From NCBI RefSeq assembly GCF_014217855.1, contig NZ_CP059059.1:186001-250000 (forward strand): a DNA stretch of 64,000 nucleotides, given 5' to 3'. The notes beneath the pieces are model-generated. The model did not search any database. It was not told where the DNA came from and saw only the letters and a program-made list of their open reading frames with translations. This DNA comes from Synechococcus sp. HK01-R. GTDB taxonomy: Bacteria > Cyanobacteriota > Cyanobacteriia > PCC-6307 > Cyanobiaceae. The position numbers were made by a program, and so were the translations under genes. Positions 57,848 through 64,000 of the stretch are shown one piece after another (within the stretch, counting starts at the first letter, position 1; the number at the start of each line of letters is the position of its first letter).

Positions 57848-58960
57848 ATGAAAAGCAGCGTGGTCGAGCCGCTGAAACGACTGGAGGAGCTGCACAGAAG
57901 TTACCGGCGGGATGCTGCGCTCGATGAGGTCTTCATCGTTCTCACCATTGGAGCCAGCTTGATTGCCACCTTCGGATTGCTTGCGAATAGCGCTGCTGTG
58001 GTCATCGGCGCCATGGTGGTTGCTCCCTGGATCATGCCCATCCGATCCGGAGCCTTTGCCATCCTGCTCGGCGACGCACGTCTGCTGAGCCGTGCCCTGC
58101 GCACACTCTTCATCGGTGTCTTGACCACCACGGTGATGGCAGCACTGCTGGGCAGCAGCGTGGGGCTGCCTCAGTTTGGGAGCGAAGTGGCGGCGCGAAC
58201 AGCACCCAATCTGCTTGACCTAGGCATTGCCCTTGTAGCCGGTGGTTTGGCCACCTATGCGAAGTTGCGCAGCGATGCCGTCAGTTCCCTGGCGGGCACG
58301 GCGATTGCTGTGGCTCTGGTCCCACCGATCTGCGTGATGGGCCTGCTGATCTCCCATCAGCGCTGGAGTCTGGCCAGTGGCGCTGGCCTGCTTTTCGCCA
58401 CAAACCTGATGGGCATCCTCACCGGCGGGCTTGTGCTCATGGCCTGGAAGGATCCGGTGCTGCGTCAGCAGCTTCGCCGCAGCCATCTCAGTGCTGCGAA
58501 CTTCGCGCTCACCGGTTTGTTGCTGATTCCGCTTGGTAGCAGCTTCATCAACCTGCTGGGTCGTGCAAGACAAGACAACACCCGCGACGCGATCCGCTCC
58601 ACGATTCTTTCCTTTCTGCGCCGCGAAACGCTGACCTTTGGCGATCAACAGAACGTCGATCTCGAGCAACTCGACATTGACTGGGGGCGCAACCCTCCAG
58701 TGATTCGCGCACTAGTGCGCGTGACCGATCCAAGACTGCCCACCTTCAAACAGGTTTCAGCAGTGCAGGATGAGATCAACAAAAGACAATCGCTTCGTTT
58801 TCAGCTGGTAGTGCAACGTACGGCGGTTGATGTCGTCGGTCCGGAGGAAGCACCCAACGAGAACAATTCCAGTGCGAGCAACCTCTTGCCATCTGACCAG
58901 CAACCTGATGTTTTGCCACAGTTGACCGCGCCGCCAACTCTTGACAAGACCACTGATTAA
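57848..58960 (+). CDS. DUF389 membrane protein (TIGR00341-like)
   Basis: This 370-residue protein has about five or six membrane segments in residues 25-240 (LDEVFIVLTIGASLIATFGL, VVIGAMVVAPWIMPI, AIAVALVPPICVMGLL), matching DUF389, followed by a soluble C-terminal domain and a low-complexity tail. No function is established for the family. ATG 57848 is used. It reads away from the tRNA-Thr gene. Confidence 0.9.
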   Translation: MKSSVVEPLKRLEELHRSYRRDAALDEVFIVLTIGASLIATFGLLANSAAVVIGAMVVAPWIMPIRSGAFAILLGDARLLSRALRTLFIGVLTTTVMAALLGSSVGLPQFGSEVAARTAPNLLDLGIALVAGGLATYAKLRSDAVSSLAGTAIAVALVPPICVMGLLISHQRWSLASGAGLLFATNLMGILTGGLVLMAWKDPVLRQQLRRSHLSAANFALTGLLLIPLGSSFINLLGRARQDNTRDAIRSTILSFLRRETLTFGDQQNVDLEQLDIDWGRNPPVIRALVRVTDPRLPTFKQVSAVQDEINKRQSLRFQLVVQRTAVDVVGPEEAPNENNSSASNLLPSDQQPDVLPQLTAPPTLDKTTD

Positions 58961-59167
58961 GGGCGACGGGGCATCGAGATGCCAGCGAATGCCGTTTCAA
59001 GACCGGAGCTGCTGGTCGAAGAGTTGACCGTAAAGCCATGCCTGAGTGATGCCTTGCTGTCGAAGCGGCGCTTCTGAATGCAGCGGAAGCACCCCACGCA
59101 ACTGGGTGGGCGTTAGCCGTGCGCAGCGTGATTGCAGCCTGAGTGTCCAAGCCAAGAAGCGCACAAC

Positions 59168-59195
59168 AAAAAGCCCCCTCCGAGGAGGGGGCTTT
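59168..59195 (-). terminator. Rho-independent terminator of psbA
   Basis: AAGCCCCCTCC (59171-59181) pairs with GGAGGGGGCTT (59184-59194) around two bases. On the minus strand it is followed by TTTTTGTTGT. It lies about 40 bases past the psbA stop. The rest of the 58961-59232 gap shows no gene. Confidence 0.9.
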
Positions 59196-59232
59196 CCGGT
59201 TCAGTTGACCTGAACCTGTTGTTGTTTCCAGA

Positions 59233-60312
59233 TCAACCGATGGCGGGAGCTTGCAGAGCCACGGGGGTGGACTCAGCAGCAGCCAGGTCGAGGGGGAAGT
59301 TGTGAGCGTTGCGCTCGTGCATCACTTCCATGCCGAGGTTGGCGCGGTTCAGCACATCAGCCCAGGTGTTCAGGACGCGGCCCTGACCATCAAGGATGGA
59401 CTGGTTGAAGTTGAAACCGTTCAGGTTGAAGGCCATGGTGCTGACGCCCAGGGCGGTGAACCAGATGCCGACCACAGGCCAGGCAGCCAGGAAGAAGTGG
59501 AGGCTGCGGCTGTTGTTGAAGGAGGCGTATTGGAAGATCAGGCGACCGAAGTAACCGTGGGCAGCCACGATGTTGTAGGTCTCTTCCTCTTGGCCGAACT
59601 TGTAGCCGTAGTTCTGGGACTCGCTCTCAGTGGTCTCGCGGACCAGGGAGGAGGTCACCAGGGAGCCGTGCATGGCGGAGAACAGGGAGCCACCGAACAC
59701 ACCAGCCACACCCAGCATGTGGAAGGGGTGCATCAGGATGTTGTGCTCAGCCTGGAACACCAGCATGAAGTTGAAGGTGCCGGAGATGCCGAGGGGCATG
59801 CCGTCAGAGAAGGAACCCTGACCGAAGGGGTACACCAGGAACACAGCAGAAGCAGCAGCCACAGGAGCGCTGTAAGCAACGCAGATCCAGGGGCGCATGC
59901 CGAGGCGGTAGGAGAGTTCCCACTCGCGGCCCATGTAGCAGAAGATGCCGATCAGGAAGTGGAACACAACCAGCTGGTAAGGACCGCCGTTGTAGAGCCA
60001 CTCATCGAGGGAGGCCGCTTCCCAGATGGGATAGAAGTGCAGGCCGATGGCGTTGGAGGAAGGAACAACAGCACCGGAGATGATGTTGTTGCCGTAGATC
60101 AGGGAGCCAGCAACAGGCTCACGGATGCCGTCGATGTCGACGGGGGGAGCTGCGATGAAGGCAACGATGAAGCAGGTGGTGGCAGCCAGCAGGGTGGGGA
60201 TCATCAGCACACCGAACCAGCCCACATAGAGGCGGTTGTTGGTGGAGGTGACCCACTCGCAGAAGGACTGCCAGCCATTGGCGCCGGAGCGCTGCTGAAT
60301 GGTGGTGGTCAT
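59233..60312 (-). CDS. psbA: Photosystem II D1 protein
   Basis: D1 binds the reaction-centre chlorophylls, pheophytin, QB and the manganese cluster. The 359-residue sequence is complete, with the C-terminal extension after Ala344 ([19 protein letters not shown]) that CtpA removes. Residue 130 is Glu (GREWEL), the D1:2 (high-light) form in marine Synechococcus; Gln would mark D1:1. Such genomes usually have several psbA copies; only this one is in the window. The ATG is at 60312. Confidence 0.99.
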   Translation of the reverse strand: MTTTIQQRSGANGWQSFCEWVTSTNNRLYVGWFGVLMIPTLLAATTCFIVAFIAAPPVDIDGIREPVAGSLIYGNNIISGAVVPSSNAIGLHFYPIWEAASLDEWLYNGGPYQLVVFHFLIGIFCYMGREWELSYRLGMRPWICVAYSAPVAAASAVFLVYPFGQGSFSDGMPLGISGTFNFMLVFQAEHNILMHPFHMLGVAGVFGGSLFSAMHGSLVTSSLVRETTESESQNYGYKFGQEEETYNIVAAHGYFGRLIFQYASFNNSRSLHFFLAAWPVVGIWFTALGVSTMAFNLNGFNFNQSILDGQGRVLNTWADVLNRANLGMEVMHERNAHNFPLDLAAAESTPVALQAPAIG

Positions 60313-60351
60313 GAGAACGGGAAAAGATGCTCCGAAGAGCGGTTACGGAAG

Positions 60352-60368
60352 GGCAGGGATGCCCTGCC
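60352..60368 (-). promoter_or_regulatory. Hairpin in the psbA upstream region
   Basis: GGCAGGG (60352-60358) pairs with CCCTGCC (60362-60368) around ATG, about 40 bases upstream of the psbA start. It is probably in the 5' untranslated leader and could affect stability or translation. I see no convincing -35/-10 pair in the 163-base gap. Confidence 0.4.
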
Positions 60369-60475
60369 ACGCACGACTGTAACGGAACATTGAGCTGTGT
60401 GTGCTCCCGTTCATGAAGAAGGGCAAGGCCTTCAGGATCGCTTAAGGTTCTTAAGTCAAGTCTCTGGAGACTCAA

Positions 60476-60616
60476 GTGGTTCTGATTCGCTGGCTTCATG
60501 CCGGGCGACGTCTCGAGGAGACCGTTCCAGTGGAACGAGCGCGTCACAGGCGCCATGAGCTCGAAGCCCAGGGGGCTGTCATCTACTGGAGCGAGCGACT
60601 GGTCAACCCGCAGTAA
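60476..60616 (+). CDS. 46-residue hypothetical protein divergent from psbA
   Basis: GTG 60476 is preceded at six bases by GGAG (60466-60469), a good ribosome binding site. The product is mostly charged and helical (RRLEETVPVERARHRRHELE) with an aromatic end (AVIYWSERL). It has no membrane segment. The site, the clean composition and the position support a real gene; function unknown. Confidence 0.65.
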   Translation: MVLIRWLHAGRRLEETVPVERARHRRHELEAQGAVIYWSERLVNPQ

Positions 60617-60648
60617 CCACGCAGACTGGGGGCACCAACCCTTTGTCC

Positions 60649-61008
60649 ATGCTCAGCAGAGCCTGTGCCGCAACTCAAATCCGTGTCGCCCCCCTGGTCG
60701 GTTTCACGGGCCTTGCACTGGCCTTGCTTGGGCTCAGCGCCTGTCAAAAGCCATCGCAACCGAACAAAGCAGGCCAACAGGCTGAAGCGATCAATCGTCT
60801 GGAGTTGCGCCTCGAGCAACTGGAGCGACGGCTTGCCCAGCAGGGCGCACAACCGGGCGACCCGAATCGCAAAGCTCCCGCCGGCCCTGTGAAATCACTC
60901 ACCCTGCGCCTCGGCACGGTGGATGATCGATTACGGATCTACTGGGCCGATGGCAGCACAAGCGATCTGCCCTGCACCAAGGAACAGGCCACCTGGGCCT
61001 GCGGGTAG
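60649..61008 (+). CDS. Small lipoprotein with coiled-coil and C-terminal Cys pair
   Basis: This 119-residue protein has a lipoprotein signal (FTGLALALLGLSACQKP). A coiled-coil follows (INRLELRLEQLERRLAQQ, about 48-65), then a small domain DDRLRIYWADGSTSDLPC with a second cysteine in TWACG. It is likely membrane-anchored in the periplasm or lumen. ATG 60649 is preferred to a TTG two codons upstream. No family is recognised. Confidence 0.75.
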   Translation: MLSRACAATQIRVAPLVGFTGLALALLGLSACQKPSQPNKAGQQAEAINRLELRLEQLERRLAQQGAQPGDPNRKAPAGPVKSLTLRLGTVDDRLRIYWADGSTSDLPCTKEQATWACG

Positions 61009-61100
61009 GCCATCCCCCCAAGGCGAACGGTCGTAACCAGACACAGCTTGGTCATCAACCAGTCAGATGACGATCGCCCTGCCCAAGCATCATCGGGACC

Positions 61101-61478
61101 ATGAACCAGACACGAACGCTCCGCTTCGCTACAGGCCTGCTCCTTGGCCTGGCGGCCCTCAGCCCAGGCGCCCTGCACGCTCAGAGCAGCAGCTCGCTTC
61201 CCCTCGCTCAAACCAAGGCCGCGAACCTGGCCCGAATGCGAGCTGAATCTCTCAACGGGGGGCTCTCTCAGTACAGGGCCGCTAGCTGCATGTACGAAAC
61301 CGGGGCTCCCACATGCCTGATCTCCCGATCCAGCCAGGGTTTTCTGTTCCGCTTCAAGGGGGGGGCACCAGGTTGGCAACAGCAGGTTCCAGCCAATCCC
61401 TCAATGGAAACTGAGGTTCTGGTCTCCCGCACCGGAGACAGCATCGTGGCGGTCCCCTACAACGGTCCTCTGCGCTGA
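61101..61478 (+). CDS. Small secreted protein, first of a tandem pair
   Basis: This 125-residue protein has a signal peptide (about 1-27, LHAQ) and a mature domain with two cysteines (SCMYETGAPTC) and QGFLFRFKGGAPGW. The next gene codes a clear paralog with the same layout. The cysteines may form a disulfide after export. No known family or function; no membrane segment beyond the signal. Confidence 0.75.
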   Translation: MNQTRTLRFATGLLLGLAALSPGALHAQSSSSLPLAQTKAANLARMRAESLNGGLSQYRAASCMYETGAPTCLISRSSQGFLFRFKGGAPGWQQQVPANPSMETEVLVSRTGDSIVAVPYNGPLR

Positions 61479-61578
61479 ATCAAGTCCAAACTGATCCGGA
61501 TCGGGCGCGCTGTGTTGCAGTGAGTTGACAGCTGAAAGGAGCCGAACAATCAATGAAGGTGAGATCCTCACCTCACCC

Positions 61579-61950
61579 ATGGGTTTCCGTCTCCTCTCAG
61601 CCTCACTGGCCTTCAGCGGCGCGTCTTTGCTCAGCCTCACCGCTCCGGTTCAGGCGCAGGCCCCTGTGCCCGCCTCCCAAGTGCGTGCCCTGAACTTGGC
61701 ACGTAACACCATTGTGAACCAGAACGGTGGTCTGAGCGCTTACCGGCCGCAGCCCTGCATGTTCAACACAGCCGGAGGAGGCGGACAGTGCCTGACTAGC
61801 GACAACAGCCAGGGCTACACCTTCCGCTTCCTTGGCGGTAAGCCCGGCTGGCCGGAGAACGGAAGTCAGCCGACCACCGAATCCGAAATCCAGATCGCCC
61901 CTGACGGCCGCAGCGTGGTTCAGGTGATTTACAACGGCTCCCCGCGCTGA
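61579..61950 (+). CDS. Small secreted protein, second of a tandem pair
   Basis: This 123-residue paralog of the preceding gene has a signal peptide ending near [24 protein letters not shown] (against NLARMRAESLNGGLSQYRA), two cysteines ([13 protein letters not shown]), [14 protein letters not shown] and VIYNGSPR at the end. ATG 61579 is used. The 3' end overlaps the convergent aspartoacylase gene by 22 bases. Confidence 0.75.
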   Translation: MGFRLLSASLAFSGASLLSLTAPVQAQAPVPASQVRALNLARNTIVNQNGGLSAYRPQPCMFNTAGGGGQCLTSDNSQGYTFRFLGGKPGWPENGSQPTTESEIQIAPDGRSVVQVIYNGSPR

Positions 61951-62888
61951 TCGCTCATCAGCAGAGCCCTGAGCGCCCCTGGCCCTGATGGGTCCAGGGG
62001 CCACCGTTCCCTGCTGGTGAAGCTGAAGGCGATCGCTTTTTCGGCATAGGCCGCTTCATTGATGAACACCGGCACTAGCCCTTCCGGGCCTCCATGGCGG
62101 ATCACCTCGCCATCGGCACGTAAGAACAGAGGGTCACCAAGACGCAGCGGGTGCCAATCCCGGCCTTGAAGCTGTGGATGAATGCAGGCATCAGGGCGAC
62201 CGGCTGGATCGCGGGGAACGTCAATGCTGCCGAGATGTCGATGCACCACCAAATCGGATGGGGTGATCAGTAAGCCGTGAGCAGCTTCATGGGTCACATC
62301 GAAGGCCGCCTGGAGTACGAGCCGGGTCTGTTCGACGACGCGGGCAGAGCGAACACCCTGGGGCACAGGGCCGATCTCAACAACCAGTCCGCAGGGCCAG
62401 CGCTCCACAAGAAAGCCCTGCTGAGCCTGATCACCCTCATGCAGATACACCGGCAGTCCCAGCCGCTCCTGCAGCGCCGCTGCCAAGGTAAGATCAGCCG
62501 GGCGGCGCCCATAGACCACCAGCGAGGCCCCCATCGCAGCCGTCGTGCTGTGCAGATCGAACACCAGGCTGCAGGGCAGAGACCCAGAGCTCCCATAGGC
62601 AGCCATGAGCTCCCGGGCCCGGAGGACCTCCAGGGGGACATCCTGCGGGGCTGAGGAGAAAGATTCCGGGACCAGACCCAACCATTCGGGTCGGAAGCTG
62701 CGATTGAGGTCACGATCGACATAGCGCCTGGCAAGTCGGCAGGCCTCGGGGTTGCCAAGCACCGTCTCGACCTGCAGCCCCCTGCGATCAAGCAAGTCTG
62801 GATGCGTCTCCCATTGCTCGAGCAGCCAGGGACCGTTGATCTCATTGCCGTGGGTGCCCGCGACCACCAACACTCGAGAGGCTGCCAT
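61929..62888 (-). CDS. Aspartoacylase-like zinc hydrolase (AspA/AstE family)
   Basis: This 319-residue protein has the zinc motif [10 protein letters not shown] (His13, Glu16), VDRDLNRSF and [11 protein letters not shown], and [10 protein letters not shown] with the catalytic Glu. The family deacylates N-acetylaspartate or succinylglutamate; the substrate in cyanobacteria is not settled. A gene of this type near psbA is usual in picocyanobacteria. ATG 62888 gives [16 protein letters not shown]. Confidence 0.9.
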   Translation of the reverse strand: MAASRVLVVAGTHGNEINGPWLLEQWETHPDLLDRRGLQVETVLGNPEACRLARRYVDRDLNRSFRPEWLGLVPESFSSAPQDVPLEVLRARELMAAYGSSGSLPCSLVFDLHSTTAAMGASLVVYGRRPADLTLAAALQERLGLPVYLHEGDQAQQGFLVERWPCGLVVEIGPVPQGVRSARVVEQTRLVLQAAFDVTHEAAHGLLITPSDLVVHRHLGSIDVPRDPAGRPDACIHPQLQGRDWHPLRLGDPLFLRADGEVIRHGGPEGLVPVFINEAAYAEKAIAFSFTSRERWPLDPSGPGALRALLMSDQRGEPL

Positions 62889-62943
62889 GCACCACCAGCC
62901 AGGACCTCCAGCCTGGCGGAGGATGGAATGAAAGGAAAGCGCC

Positions 62944-63939
62944 ATGGCCGTTCCCCCGCTGATCGTTGCCACTGCTCGCGCGGGTTGGCACTGGCAATGG
63001 CAACGCCTGATGCAAGGACTCGCCCCAGCCGACGCAGAAGGTCACTACCGCAGGCCCGCGAGCGACCGCCGTGACGTGGTTCTACCCGAGGCCAGCGACC
63101 TGCTTGCCCGCAACGACGAGACCCGAGCGCGACTGATCATCGGCCGCAGCTGTCCATGGGCCCATCGCACCTGGCTCATTCATCAACTGCGGCAGCTGCA
63201 GCCGAGTCTTGAGCTGGTGATCGCTAAAGCCGATCACCTGAAGGGGCGATGGAGCCTGGAACCGGCCTGGCTGGGCTGCGACAGCCTGCAGGCTCTGTAT
63301 CAACACTGCGGCTGCAGTCCCAGACACCGGGCCACAGTGCCGGCGCTGATTGATCCATGCCAGTCAGCAACCCATGAACCGGCTCTGCTTGGCAATGACA
63401 GCGCCGAACTCAGCCTGGCGCTAGCGCGCTGGCCTGCCCCCCAAGGAGCTCCTGATCTCGCCCCGGAGCCGCTTCTGGAGAGCATCGAAATTTGGCAGCA
63501 ACGACTGCAGCCAGCGGTCAATGACGGGGTCTATCGCTGTGGATTCGCCCGCAGCCAGCAGGCCTATCAAGACGCCAGTGAGGCTCTCTTCCAGGCCTTG
63601 AAAACCGTGGAATCAGCTCTCAAAACTGGAGGGGGTCCCTGGCTCTGCGGCGAGGAGCTGACCCTGGCTGACGTGCGTCTCTTCCCAACACTGATTCGAT
63701 GGGAAATGGTGTACGCCCCCCTGTTCGGATGCACGGCCCACCCCCTATGGACCCTGCCGGCACTCTGGGAGTGGCGACAACGCTTCTTCAAGCTGCCAGG
63801 AGTAGCCGCCACCTGTGATGCCCACGCCTGGCGGCAGGATTACTTCGGAGCCCTCTTCCCGCTCAACCCTGGGGGCATCATTCCAGCCGGCGAGGACTTG
63901 AGCAGACTGGTCATGGCCCAGCCCCCCACCTGCCCATGA
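62944..63939 (+). CDS. Glutathionyl-hydroquinone reductase-like GST (Xi class)
   Basis: This 331-residue protein has the Xi-class active-site motif CPWAHR (Cys70) in a thioredoxin-like domain and a helical GST C-terminal domain ([23 protein letters not shown]). Such enzymes reduce glutathionyl-hydroquinones. ATG 62944 is used, 55 bases from the divergent aspartoacylase start. Its TGA overlaps an ATG of the next gene (ATGA). Confidence 0.9.
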   Translation: MAVPPLIVATARAGWHWQWQRLMQGLAPADAEGHYRRPASDRRDVVLPEASDLLARNDETRARLIIGRSCPWAHRTWLIHQLRQLQPSLELVIAKADHLKGRWSLEPAWLGCDSLQALYQHCGCSPRHRATVPALIDPCQSATHEPALLGNDSAELSLALARWPAPQGAPDLAPEPLLESIEIWQQRLQPAVNDGVYRCGFARSQQAYQDASEALFQALKTVESALKTGGGPWLCGEELTLADVRLFPTLIRWEMVYAPLFGCTAHPLWTLPALWEWRQRFFKLPGVAATCDAHAWRQDYFGALFPLNPGGIIPAGEDLSRLVMAQPPTCP

Positions 63940-64000
63940 TCTCCTCCACCGCCAACGGTGAACAAACAACGTTCGAGGGGGTCTATGGCAGTTACCAGAT
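63936..64000 (+). CDS. Start of a gene cut by the window edge
   Basis: ATG 63936 overlaps the stop of the GST gene by four bases and is open to the window end. The 21 visible residues include FEGVYGSYQ, which recalls the N-terminus of DUF2301 membrane proteins of cyanobacteria. That is a weak guess from few residues. Confidence 0.5.
   Translation, partial: MISSTANGEQTTFEGVYGSYQ

Noticed and set aside
58970..58983. GGCATC-GA-GATGCC hairpin after the DUF389 gene as a terminator
   Set aside because: Only 6 bp, two-base loop and no T-run.
59251..60393. 380-codon frame antisense to psbA
   Set aside because: Open only because of psbA codon use; His/Gly/Val-rich with no family resemblance.

Overview
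The window is a 64 kb piece of a marine Synechococcus-type picocyanobacterial chromosome. It is gene-dense and GC-rich, with short intergenic gaps. It carries allophycocyanin genes with a three-repeat ApcE, a split RNA polymerase beta-prime (rpoC1 and rpoC2), psbA for photosystem II D1, Ycf35, a high-light-inducible protein, the cyanobacterial biotin gene bioK, and many short conserved proteins of the kind seen in picocyanobacteria. I see no IS element, prophage, integrase or CRISPR array. It reads as core genome with a few small accessory islands.

Layout. 0-1.3 kb: start of the ATP synthase operon (atp1, atpI; minus). 1.3-7.2 kb: a methyltransferase gene divergent from the phycobilisome core cluster apcE-apcA-apcB-apcC. 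7.3-10.6 kb: ftsW, ccdA and ccsB (cell division and cytochrome c maturation). 10.5-12.1 kb: a nitrogen-sensing patch with queF, a candidate glutamine riboswitch leading a small DUF4278 (PirA-like) gene, a short hypothetical gene and glnB (PII). 12.1-19.9 kb: tlyA, purB, fumC, a Ski2-like helicase and a BASS transporter. 19.9-23.4 kb: biotin operon bioF-bioK-bioC-bioD plus a 51-residue membrane protein. 23.4-31.6 kb: DUF3143, dnaJ-like and rsmG, then a minus-strand series (hli, rlmN, SSS symporter, small membrane protein, HEAT-repeat protein, DUF2997, ycf35, ferredoxin, aldo/keto reductase). 31.7-42.5 kb: rpsT, tatD, rpoB, rpoC1, rpoC2. 42.6-45.8 kb: hisD, rpiA and an HtrA protease.

45.9-51.0 kb is the most interesting region: a Grr-type ribosomal peptide locus. 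It has a grrP-like binding lipoprotein, a glycine-rich precursor (GrrA) with four WGN and three FAN motifs, and a radical SAM/SPASM maturase (GrrM) that overlaps the precursor by GTGA. A second, truncated grrP copy lies upstream and runs into mscS. A secreted protein of unknown function follows grrM. 51.1-57.6 kb: the rimP-nusA-ylxR-infB translation operon and a low-complexity-tail membrane protein. 57.7-64 kb: tRNA-Thr(CGT), a DUF389 protein, psbA (E130 form), several small secreted or lipoprotein genes, an aspartoacylase-like gene, a glutathionyl-hydroquinone-reductase-like gene and the start of one more gene.

Points I would check first: the grr locus with its truncated second grrP; the riboswitch-DUF4278-glnB patch; a 19-base insertion-like duplication that separates the likely GTG start of ccdA from its frame; an aldo/keto reductase that seems to have lost its own cluster cysteines while a separate ferredoxin gene overlaps it; and five very short genes (33-51 residues) placed by 4-base overlaps, a good ribosome binding site or close packing.
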